Assembly (NCBI GenBank): GCA_022844265.1
Contig: JALHMA010000008.1
Location: 3,183 to 38,683 of the forward strand
DNA from: Saprospiraceae bacterium
GTDB taxonomy: Bacteria; Bacteroidota; Bacteroidia; Chitinophagales; Saprospiraceae
Reading direction: 5' to 3'
DNA: 35,501 bases
The translations under genes and the position numbers were made by a program. The notes beneath the pieces are model-generated. The model did not search any database. It saw only the letters and a list, made by a program, of their open reading frames with translations, and had not been told where the DNA came from. Below, piece by piece: positions 23,461-29,066 of this stretch (position 1 is the first letter of the stretch; every line of letters begins with the position of its first letter).

Positions 23461-24318
23461 ATGCGACCAGCACAAATTACTGATCAACAGATACACGACT
23501 TCATCGTAGCCGGTTTATACGAAGACATTCGCGAAGGCGACCACACTTCACTGGCAACCATTCCGGCGGAGAGCCGCAACCGGGCGGTTTTAAAAATTAA
23601 AGACTACGGCGTGATAGCCGGCGTGGAACTGGCCCAACAGATTTTTAAACACATAGACCCGACTTCAAAGGTAACCGTCCATAAACCCGACGGAACGGAT
23701 GTGCTTTTCGGCGAGGTGGCCTTCGAGGTGGAAGGCAATTCCCAAGCCCTGTTGCAGGCCGAACGCCTGGTACTCAACACGATGCAACGCATGAGCGGTA
23801 TCGCCACGCTGAGCAGTCGTTTTGCTTTTGAGGTGGGCGACTTGCCTGTAAAAGTGCTCGATACCCGCAAAACGACCCCGCTCATTCGTTTTCTGGAAAA
23901 ATGGGCGGTCAAAATAGGCGGCTGCGAAAACTACCGCTGGGGACTGTACGACTGGATGATGATCAAGGATAACCATGTCGACGCCGCGGGTGGTATCCGT
24001 AACGCCATCGGGCGGGCGCAGCAATACCAGCAGGAAAAAGGCCTTCAACTGGGCATTACCCTGGAAGTGCGCAACCTGGTGGAAGTAGAAGAGGTTCTCC
24101 AAATCGGAGGTATTACCCGCATTATGTTCGATAATTTTGAAATTCCGATCCTGGCAGAAGCCGTTGCTATGGTGGGCGATCTGTTTGAAACGGAAGCCAG
24201 CGGCGGTATCACCCTCTATAATGTTCGGAAATACGCCCAAACGGGTGTCAATTATATTTCTGCGGGCGCCCTGACACATTCAGCGCAACCGCTGGATTTG
24301 AGCCTGAAAATCGCTTGA
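23461..24318 (+). CDS. nadC: Nicotinate-nucleotide pyrophosphorylase (carboxylating), NadC
   Basis: NadC converts quinolinate and PRPP to nicotinate mononucleotide, CO2 and pyrophosphate in cytoplasmic NAD synthesis. The 285-aa length is normal. Family signatures in order are EGDHTSLATIP near 22-32, VLNTMQRMSGIATLSSRF, the catalytic VLDTRKTTPLIRFLEKWAVKIGG with its Arg and Lys, WMMIKDNHV, LEVRNLVEVEEVL, IMFDNFEIP and the final ASGGITLYNVRKYAQTGVNYISAGALTHS. The start ATG at 23461 follows a 110-bp gap with no repeat array and no clear promoter box. No nadA or nadB lies in the window. A 200-bp palindromic element sits 17 bp after the stop. Confidence 0.96.
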   Translation: MRPAQITDQQIHDFIVAGLYEDIREGDHTSLATIPAESRNRAVLKIKDYGVIAGVELAQQIFKHIDPTSKVTVHKPDGTDVLFGEVAFEVEGNSQALLQAERLVLNTMQRMSGIATLSSRFAFEVGDLPVKVLDTRKTTPLIRFLEKWAVKIGGCENYRWGLYDWMMIKDNHVDAAGGIRNAIGRAQQYQQEKGLQLGITLEVRNLVEVEEVLQIGGITRIMFDNFEIPILAEAVAMVGDLFETEASGGITLYNVRKYAQTGVNYISAGALTHSAQPLDLSLKIA

Positions 24319-24334
24319 GACGCACTGCATTATG

Positions 24335-24534
24335 TAACCCAAGTTGTGTGACCTATGGCCCGTAGGGTCAATATCTTTGTAGCATCATAAATGTCCAAGC
24401 GTTTTGCGGCCCAGCGGGCCGCTATATAAATTCATTTTTGATAAGATACCGGCCCGCTGGGCCGGGTGCCATTTGGCGCTGGAAAATGCTACAAAGATAT
24501 TGGCCCTACGGGCCATGGGTCACAACTTGGGTTA
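24335..24534. mobile_element. 200-bp near-perfect palindrome, MITE-like element
   Basis: The ends are inverted repeats of about 49 bp: the left starts TAACCCAAGTTGTG and runs to TTTGTAGCAT, and the right is its complement, ending CACAACTTGGGTTA. The arms differ by a 2-nt indel and two substitutions. Inside, GCGGCCCAGCGGGCCGC and CCGGCCCGCTGGGCCGG each form a hairpin and also pair with each other, so almost the whole element can fold as one stem. It contains no open frame of note. No target-site duplication is obvious. It looks like a non-autonomous miniature element, lying 17 bp downstream of nadC; it could also act as a terminator. Confidence 0.82.
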
Positions 24535-24574
24535 AGAAAAGGGCAGAATTACAAAGGGCAAAAAGCAGTGTAAA

Positions 24575-24622
24575 TGCTTGATTATCAACACTGATAACCA
24601 ATAACTAATAACTGATAACTAA
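24575..24622 (+). repeat. AACNNAT-heptamer array (thioredoxin-flank family), solitary copy
   Basis: It starts TGCTTGATTATCAACACTGA and continues as AACCAAT, AACTAAT and AACTGAT heptamers, ending about 8 bp before the ATG of the ABA4-like gene. No complementary arm lies nearby. Confidence 0.87.
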
Positions 24623-24629
24623 CAACAGC

Positions 24630-25058
24630 ATGTCTGCCGATAATTTCTACTGGTACGCGAGTATTCTTATTTTTCTACCCTGGCTGCTGCTCATTCTGGC
24701 GCCCAACAGTCGTTTTACCGAGCCGGTCGCTTTCGGCTCGGCCACTATTTTGCTGATCGCCGCCGCCGTATTTACTTTTCGCTACCTGACCCGCAGCGAA
24801 GGGGGAGGGAGTTTTTTGTCCCTGGAGGGTTTTGAAAATTTATTTCGCAGCAAGGAAATGCTGCTGACCGGCTGGCTCAATTACCTGTCGTTTTGCCTGT
24901 TGGTGGGTACCTGGCAAACCCACGATGCCCGGCAACTGAAAATCGGACATATTTTTGTCATTCCCAGCCTGCTGCTCACCATGCTCACCGGCCCGGCAGG
25001 CCTGCTGCTGTACCTGATGGTTCGTTTTTTTAAAACGAAAAAATGGGATATTCGCTGA
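24630..25058 (+). CDS. ABA4-like integral membrane protein (DUF4281)
   Basis: This 142-aa protein has four predicted membrane segments (about 8-24, 33-50, 73-95, 105-130) and the family features W(L/N)..L near the start (PWLLLILAPNSRFTEPV), MLLTGWLNYLSFCLLVGTW in the third segment, and IPSLLLTMLTGPAGLLLYLMVR at the end. It belongs to the ABA4/DUF4281 family; the plant member ABA4 is needed for neoxanthin formation, but bacterial members are generally uncharacterised. No carotenoid genes lie next to it here, so a pigment role is only a guess. The ATG follows a heptamer repeat directly. Confidence 0.8.
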   Translation: MSADNFYWYASILIFLPWLLLILAPNSRFTEPVAFGSATILLIAAAVFTFRYLTRSEGGGSFLSLEGFENLFRSKEMLLTGWLNYLSFCLLVGTWQTHDARQLKIGHIFVIPSLLLTMLTGPAGLLLYLMVRFFKTKKWDIR

Positions 25059-25263
25059 TCGCACACAAGCAGACAACTATTTCCACAGACTTTGCATCAA
25101 GTATCATCTTGTCCATCCTGAATCGGGATAAACAAATTGGATGATTTCTTTGTCTAATGTTAAAATTCAAAATATTAACCGCTGGAAAGCAATATACCGC
25201 CGCTACCTGTTGTTTAATTACCGTTTTTAACATCATAAATTTTTAAAATGCCTTTAAGGGCCT

Positions 25264-25500
25264 ATGGAAGAAACATACACATACGATGCTCTGGTACAAT
25301 TTCTCTACCATGAACTGTCTGCTCAGGAAGTTGCTGAAATGACCAATTCGCTGGAAGACGATATTGAAATGCTGGCCGTTTTTCACAGCCTGGCAACAGC
25401 AAAAGCCCAGTTCCCAAAAGTTCAGTTTGTACCGGCTACCGGAACGCTGAACAACATCCTGCAGTACAGCGCCAAATCCATGTTGGAAGCACAGTCCTGA
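25264..25500 (+). CDS. Small conserved hypothetical protein
   Basis: This 78-aa acidic, probably helical protein (YDALVQFLYHELSAQEVAEM, then EDDIEMLAVFHSL, then LNNILQYSAKSM) has no signal peptide or membrane segment. It resembles short Bacteroidota proteins of about 75-80 residues whose first helix pattern is like the N-terminal cytoplasmic part of anti-sigma factors, but no membrane anchor or sigma gene is adjacent, so I give no function. Reality as a gene is supported by good codon use, the ATG just after the 205-bp upstream gap and a textbook terminator 20 bp after the stop. The upstream gap (25059-25263) is AT-rich; I see no repeat in it. Confidence 0.7.
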   Translation: MEETYTYDALVQFLYHELSAQEVAEMTNSLEDDIEMLAVFHSLATAKAQFPKVQFVPATGTLNNILQYSAKSMLEAQS

Positions 25501-25520
25501 TTGGATGCACTACCCGATTC

Positions 25521-25570
25521 ATCCCGAATTTTTCTTCCCCCGAAGAAAAATTCGGGATTTTTATTTTTAT
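25521..25570 (+). terminator. Rho-independent terminator after the small hypothetical gene
   Basis: A perfect 17-bp stem, ATCCCGAATTTTTCTTC (25521-25537) with its complement (25542-25558), closes on a 4-nt CCCC loop and is followed by a T-rich run. This is a classical terminator, unlike the heptamer arrays elsewhere in the window. Confidence 0.9.
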
Positions 25571-25724
25571 CAACAATGGATCGTTGATTGAATGAAATGG
25601 GCATTTGGATGAAAATATACATTTATTTCCCGCCGGAATTTCAACTTTTGCAGGCGTTTGTTGTCCAAGCATTGCCCAACACTGGAGCAACATTTCATCT
25701 TTCTGTCCAATCTTCTTTTTTAGT

Positions 25725-26591
25725 ATGAAAATCCGCCTTTCCGTATTCTTTTTCCTGGCTTTTATTGGCCTGCTCACCTTGTCCGGCAACAAAAACGGCA
25801 GGGCTTCTCAATCGGGCGCCGGCAATACCGGCGCACCTGGCGACCAAACCCTGAACGGCGCCCCGCTCACTTGTACCGGATGCCATGATGACGGCGCCTT
25901 TAATTCCATCGTATTCATCAGTGTGCTGGATACAAGTGGTGTTGCCATTACGCATTATACGCCGGGCAAACTTTACAATGCACGGGTGAGCATCAATGCT
26001 TCCGGCACGGGTTTGTCTGGTTATGGTTTCCAGATGATCGCGCTGCGCGACACCGGCAACATCGACCTCGACGGATTCAGCGATATCAATCCCAACAACT
26101 ACAAAATCGCCACCATCAACAACGGACGCACCTACGCCGAACACGCCAATACTTCCGCTTCCAACACCTTTAATGTGCGCTGGACCGCTCCGGCAGCCGG
26201 AACCGGAAGCGTCACTTTTTACGCCGCAGGTAATGCCGTCAATGGAAATAGTAACAGCGACGGAGATGGCGCATCCAATACTTCACTCCGGCTTTTTGAG
26301 GAAATTACCCTCTCTTCTGGAGAAGAAGAGATTGGTTCTGCTCCCCTTGCAAGCATAAGCCCCAACCCGGTACGCGATGCGGCGCGGTTGGAATTGAACC
26401 TGCAGCAGGCCGGCCAATACCAGTTGACGGCCTACAACCTGTCCGGCGAATTGATCTGGTCATCTGAACGAACCCTGCCTGCCGGAATAAGTACCGAATG
26501 GATACCTACAGAAAACTGGGAGGCCGGCACTTACTTTTTATCCGTAAATGGTATGAAACACCGAAAGATTGTTAAAATTCTAAAACTTTAA
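25725..26591 (+). CDS. Choice-of-anchor V domain protein with type IX sorting domain
   Basis: The 288-aa secreted protein has a signal peptide (MKIRLSVFFFLAFIGLLTLS), then the choice-of-anchor V start GAGNTGAPGD and CTGCH (Cys50, Cys53, His54). A beta-rich Reelin-like domain (YTPGKLYNARVSI, GYGFQMIALRD, FNVRWTAPAAGTGSVTFYAAGNAVNGNSNS) follows. A type A sorting domain of about 75 residues closes it (SISPNPVRDAARLEL, YNLSGELIWSSE, GTYFLSVNG, HRKIVKILKL). It is therefore probable cargo of SprA. The CTGCH sequence matches the CxxCH haem c motif, although it is not known whether these proteins carry haem. I use the ATG at 25725 rather than 25605 because it opens into the signal peptide. An AACTTTTG at 25643 is one base off the -7 box. 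Confidence 0.88.
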   Translation: MKIRLSVFFFLAFIGLLTLSGNKNGRASQSGAGNTGAPGDQTLNGAPLTCTGCHDDGAFNSIVFISVLDTSGVAITHYTPGKLYNARVSINASGTGLSGYGFQMIALRDTGNIDLDGFSDINPNNYKIATINNGRTYAEHANTSASNTFNVRWTAPAAGTGSVTFYAAGNAVNGNSNSDGDGASNTSLRLFEEITLSSGEEEIGSAPLASISPNPVRDAARLELNLQQAGQYQLTAYNLSGELIWSSERTLPAGISTEWIPTENWEAGTYFLSVNGMKHRKIVKILKL

Positions 26592-26624
26592 CACTCAACA
26601 TCTTATAGCGAGTAGAAACGGCAT

Positions 26625-26632
26625 TAACTTTG
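26625..26632 (+). promoter_or_regulatory. Probable -7 promoter box (TAacTTTG) for the DUF4783 gene
   Basis: TAACTTTG matches TAnnTTTG about 100 bp before the ATG at 26734. No -33 TTTG stands out. Confidence 0.45.
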
Positions 26633-26733
26633 TATTGACACTACAAAGTCACTATTGACAGTTACATTGTTTAAGAATGACGTTTAAAATTCAAACGTTC
26701 GTTTCTTCGAACATCAAATCAACAACTGACGCA

Positions 26734-27123
26734 ATGAAAAATCTGCTTTTCTTCTTGCTTTTAGCCCCTGCAATTGCTTTTGCCGGTCAGGGTAATCCAA
26801 GTCTCGATGCAATCACCATTGCCTTGAGCGATGGTAATGCTGACGCGCTTTCCAAATATTTTGCCGACAAGGTGGAAATTTCCATTCAGGATAAAGAGGA
26901 AGTGTGTACTAAAGCGAAAGCAACCGAGGTAATCCGTTCTTTTTTCGGCTCCAACCAGCCCAAGTCTTTTACCCAGGTGCATAAAGGTACCAGCCGCGAA
27001 AACAGCGATCAATACTGTATCGGTAATTTGGTGGGCGCTTCCGGCAATTACCGGGTGTATCTCTACCTGAAAGTAAACGGCAATAACCTGAGTATCCAGG
27101 AAATCCGCTTTGATAAAGAATAA
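26734..27123 (+). CDS. DUF4783 family exported protein
   Basis: This 129-aa protein has a signal peptide (MKNLLFFLLLAPAIAFAGQG) and a single small domain of the DUF4783 type, NTF2-like in pattern: DAITIALSDGNADALSKYFADKVEISI, then EVIRSFFGSNQPKSFTQVHKG, and finally YRVYLYLKVNGNNLSIQEIRFDKE. Proteins of this family are typical of Bacteroidota and have no known function. An in-frame ATG at 26677 would add 19 residues ahead of the leader and is less likely. A rho-independent terminator follows 15 bp after the stop. Confidence 0.85.
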   Translation: MKNLLFFLLLAPAIAFAGQGNPSLDAITIALSDGNADALSKYFADKVEISIQDKEEVCTKAKATEVIRSFFGSNQPKSFTQVHKGTSRENSDQYCIGNLVGASGNYRVYLYLKVNGNNLSIQEIRFDKE

Positions 27124-27138
27124 AAAAACCACTATATG

Positions 27139-27176
27139 ATGGCTGTGGAGTTGCAAATCCACGGCCATTTTTTTTT
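27139..27176 (+). terminator. Rho-independent terminator after the DUF4783 gene
   Basis: ATGGCTGTGGA (27139-27149) pairs with TCCACGGCCAT (27158-27168), with one G-T wobble and an 8-nt loop, followed by a run of T. Confidence 0.88.
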
Positions 27177-27215
27177 CGACCTTGTCAAAACGCTCCTTTT
27201 TGATAAAAAACTGCT

Positions 27216-27223
27216 TAACTTTG
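27216..27223 (+). promoter_or_regulatory. Probable -7 promoter box (TAacTTTG) for the THX gene
   Basis: TAACTTTG lies 59 bp before the ATG at 27282, just after the preceding terminator. No clear -33 TTTG at the usual distance. Confidence 0.5.
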
Positions 27224-27281
27224 CCGGTCGTTCATAAAACCATTCATTATTTTCCAACACATTCAACTGATCTAACCACAC

Positions 27282-27404
27282 ATGGGCAGAGGTGATGCAA
27301 GAACCAAACGCGGTAAAATTACGCGCGGTTCGCACGGTAAAAGCCGTCCGAAATTAGAAAAACTCAAGACCATCATCAAAAAACAGGCTGCTGCAGCCAA
27401 CTAG
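27282..27404 (+). CDS. 30S ribosomal protein THX
   Basis: This is a 40-aa, strongly basic protein that starts MGRGDARTKRGKITRGSHGK and continues SRPKLEKLK to an Ala-rich end. It matches the small ribosomal protein THX, which in Thermus lies in a pocket of the 30S head and binds 16S rRNA; the G-K/R-G-D...T-R/K-R-G-K-I...G..G..R-P core is intact. Bacteroidota members carry an extended C-terminal tail like this one. The gene is short enough to be missed by length-filtered ORF searches. It has its own -7-like box and is followed by a strong terminator, so it is probably transcribed alone. Confidence 0.92.
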   Translation: MGRGDARTKRGKITRGSHGKSRPKLEKLKTIIKKQAAAAN

Positions 27405-27427
27405 TTTTTTTGATGCGTCTTCTTTAA

Positions 27428-27466
27428 AAGCCTTGCCTACTGACTTCGATCGGCAAGGCTTTTTTT
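27428..27466 (+). terminator. Rho-independent terminator after the THX gene
   Basis: AAGCCTTGCC (27428-27437) pairs with GGCAAGGCTT (27452-27461), followed by a T run. The following 190 bp (27467-27653) hold no gene; a short ATACC/GGTAT hairpin near 27546-27561 is the only structure I see. Confidence 0.9.
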
Positions 27467-27653
27467 ATGCCCTGTACCGCCGAACCCGATCGGCGGCGCT
27501 GCGGATCAAGGCTTAGCAGCACCGCTATACAGCAAATTAAAAAAATACCAGACAGGTATTTGCACATAGCAAGACGTGTCATTACCTTTATTGTGGTCTA
27601 CCACACAAATCTCTAAGTACCTCTACACAACAAAAATTTAAACCTTTGCTCCC

Positions 27654-28076
27654 ATGAAAAAACTGATTGTCCTATTCGTATTGTGTTTTTTTGGAAAACT
27701 GCAAGCACAGCAGTCCCTCTTCGGCATCTGGAAAACAACAGATGACGAAACAGGTGAAGTTAAAAGCCATATCCAGATTTATGAGTCCGGCGGAAAGGTA
27801 TACGGTAAAATACACAAGTTGCTTCGGGCGAATGCCCCCACCCACTGCGAAAAATGCCCCGGTGAACGCAAAAACCAGCCGCTGATGGGCATGGTTCTGC
27901 TGGTGGATATGGTTGTAAAAGATGGTATGCTTCAATCCGGCAATATCCTTGACCCGGAAAAAGGGAAATGGTACGACTGCAAAATGTGGATGAAAGAAGG
28001 CGACTACAATACGCTGGTGGTACGCGGATACGTGGGACCGTTTTACAGGACACAGTACTGGACGCGGGTGCAGTGA
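27654..28076 (+). CDS. DUF2147 family exported protein
   Basis: The 140-aa product has a signal peptide (MKKLIVLFVLCFFGKLQAQ) and a DUF2147 domain: GIWKTTDDETGEVKSHIQIYE near 24-44, GKVYGKIHKLL, CEKCPGERKNQPLMGMVLL with a Cys pair, GNILDPEKGKWYDCKMWM, and VRGYVGPFYRTQYWTRVQ at the end. The family is a small lipocalin-like beta-barrel common in Gram-negative bacteria, with unknown ligand; it lies in the periplasm or outer membrane. The sequence AACCTTTG near 27640 resembles a -7 box but differs at the first base. A tRNA gene follows 70 bp later under its own promoter. Confidence 0.88.
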   Translation: MKKLIVLFVLCFFGKLQAQQSLFGIWKTTDDETGEVKSHIQIYESGGKVYGKIHKLLRANAPTHCEKCPGERKNQPLMGMVLLVDMVVKDGMLQSGNILDPEKGKWYDCKMWMKEGDYNTLVVRGYVGPFYRTQYWTRVQ

Positions 28077-28096
28077 AAAATTTTTTTGAGCTATCA

Positions 28097-28128
28097 CTTG
28101 CACAGGTCTGTCAGTAAGCCTACTTTTG
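28097..28128 (+). promoter_or_regulatory. Bacteroidota promoter for tRNA-Gln (-33 CTTG, -7 TACTTTTG)
   Basis: CTTG at 28097-28100 and TACTTTTG at 28121-28128 are separated by 20 nt, matching the TTTG / TAnnTTTG layout of Bacteroidota housekeeping promoters. The expected start is about 15 nt before the tRNA. This is the best full promoter in the window. Confidence 0.7.
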
Positions 28129-28146
28129 CATCGCTTTTTAAAGCAT

Positions 28147-28217
28147 TGGGTCATGGTGTAATGGTAACACAGAAGTTTTTGGTACTTTTATTCAGGGTTC
28201 GAGTCCTTGTGACCCAA
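28147..28217 (+). tRNA. tRNA-Gln (anticodon TTG)
   Basis: The 71-nt sequence folds as a cloverleaf. The acceptor TGGGTCA pairs with TGACCCA plus a discriminator A. The anticodon stem GAAGT/ACTTT encloses loop TTTTGGT with anticodon TTG. The T stem CAGGG/CCTTG encloses TTCGAGT. The CCA end is not encoded. It reads CAA (and CAG by wobble). It has a matching promoter upstream and a terminator directly downstream, so it is a single-gene unit. Confidence 0.95.
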
Positions 28218-28221
28218 CAAA

Positions 28222-28257
28222 AAAGCCCTCCTGAAAAGGAGGGCTTTTTTATTTTCA
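28222..28257 (+). terminator. Rho-independent terminator after tRNA-Gln
   Basis: GCCCTCC (28225-28231) pairs with GGAGGGC (28238-28244), flanked by an A run and a T run, so it may also stop transcription of the convergent peroxiredoxin-like gene ending at 28271. Confidence 0.9.
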
Positions 28258-28270
28258 AGGGTTTGGCGGC

Positions 28271-28891
28271 CTAATTCGGCCATATTTTTTTACTGGCAAA
28301 ATGCGCAGGCCTGGGTTTATACACCATATCGATGGCATCCGATTGTTCGATAATGTCGATGGAAGTAAGGCTGGAATCCTGTGTTTCCTGTTTTTTCCCC
28401 TGCAAACGGTCTAATTCGCGTTCGATGTCCAATAATGCCCGTTCGATATTGGGCAGGGGACGGTGTATGATATACCGGATAATACCCTCCGGATCTATAA
28501 TCACGGCCAAACGGTCGCATCCCGCCTGCGGGCGACGGCCCGAAGCCAGCCCGTACATTTTTGCAATCCGGAAATCCAGGTCTTCGAGCACAGGCGCTTT
28601 CAGGTAAATACCAATAAAACGCCGCGCTTTGTTCGACCAGTCATTTTGCAGGATGGGTTCGTTGGACAAAGCCAGCACCTTGGTATTCCGCTCATTGAGC
28701 CAGCGTTCTTTCATGCCCAGAAAAGCGGAGAACATGGTCCACGTAGAGGTAAAGTTGGCCGGGTGAGCAAAAAAAATACACCAGTAGCCGGCGCTGTACG
28801 CCGGGAATTGTATAAGTCCCCGATCCGCCTGAAACTCAAATGAGGGTGCAGTATCCCCAACTTGTGGAAGATGATGGTTGGTATCTGACAT
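28271..28891 (-). CDS. Peroxiredoxin-fold (1-Cys Prx6-like) protein lacking the peroxidatic cysteine
   Basis: The 206-aa protein aligns by motif with 1-Cys (Prx6-type) peroxiredoxins: VGDTAPSFEFQADRG at 11-25, then YWCIFFAHPANFTSTWTMF. Intact enzymes have HPxDFTPVCTTE; here the catalytic Cys is Trp51 (codon TGG) and the following residues also differ, although the Pro and Thr of the loop remain. Later ALSNEP, RPQAGCDRLAVIIDPEGIIRYI with its Arg, and the C-terminal dimer region are kept. Peroxide reduction by the usual mechanism is not possible; Cys38 and the Cys near 149 are not at the catalytic place. The gene is intact, so it may have a scaffold or sensor role. The ATG at 28891 is chosen because a TACTTTTG box lies just upstream and the frame from 28993 adds unlikely sequence. 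Confidence 0.82.
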   Translation of the reverse strand: MSDTNHHLPQVGDTAPSFEFQADRGLIQFPAYSAGYWCIFFAHPANFTSTWTMFSAFLGMKERWLNERNTKVLALSNEPILQNDWSNKARRFIGIYLKAPVLEDLDFRIAKMYGLASGRRPQAGCDRLAVIIDPEGIIRYIIHRPLPNIERALLDIERELDRLQGKKQETQDSSLTSIDIIEQSDAIDMVYKPRPAHFASKKIWPN

Positions 28892-28913
28892 AATGCCGCT
28901 TGCTAATGCTTGC

Positions 28914-28921
28914 CAAAAGTA
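28914..28921 (-). promoter_or_regulatory. Probable -7 box (TActTTTG) for the peroxiredoxin-like gene
   Basis: Minus-strand TACTTTTG, 22 nt before the ATG at 28891. It falls inside the longer open frame that starts at 28993, which argues against that longer start. Confidence 0.55.
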
Positions 28922-29029
28922 ATGGCTTTGTGCAAGAGTTGCGCCAAATTTTTGGTTAAACGCCTGATTTTGACAGGAAGATATATGACCCATGAAGGAA
29001 AGCCGCCTCTTTGCTCCCGGAAAATCACC

Positions 29030-29037
29030 TACTTTTG
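29030..29037 (+). promoter_or_regulatory. Probable -7 box (TActTTTG) for the beta-mannosidase gene
   Basis: TACTTTTG lies 29 nt before the ATG at 29067, after the alternative ATG at 28992. A TTTG at 29010-29013 is present with 16-nt spacing, shorter than the usual 20. Confidence 0.5.
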
Positions 29038-29066
29038 CGGCTTTTCAATCCGATATTTATTTTTCC

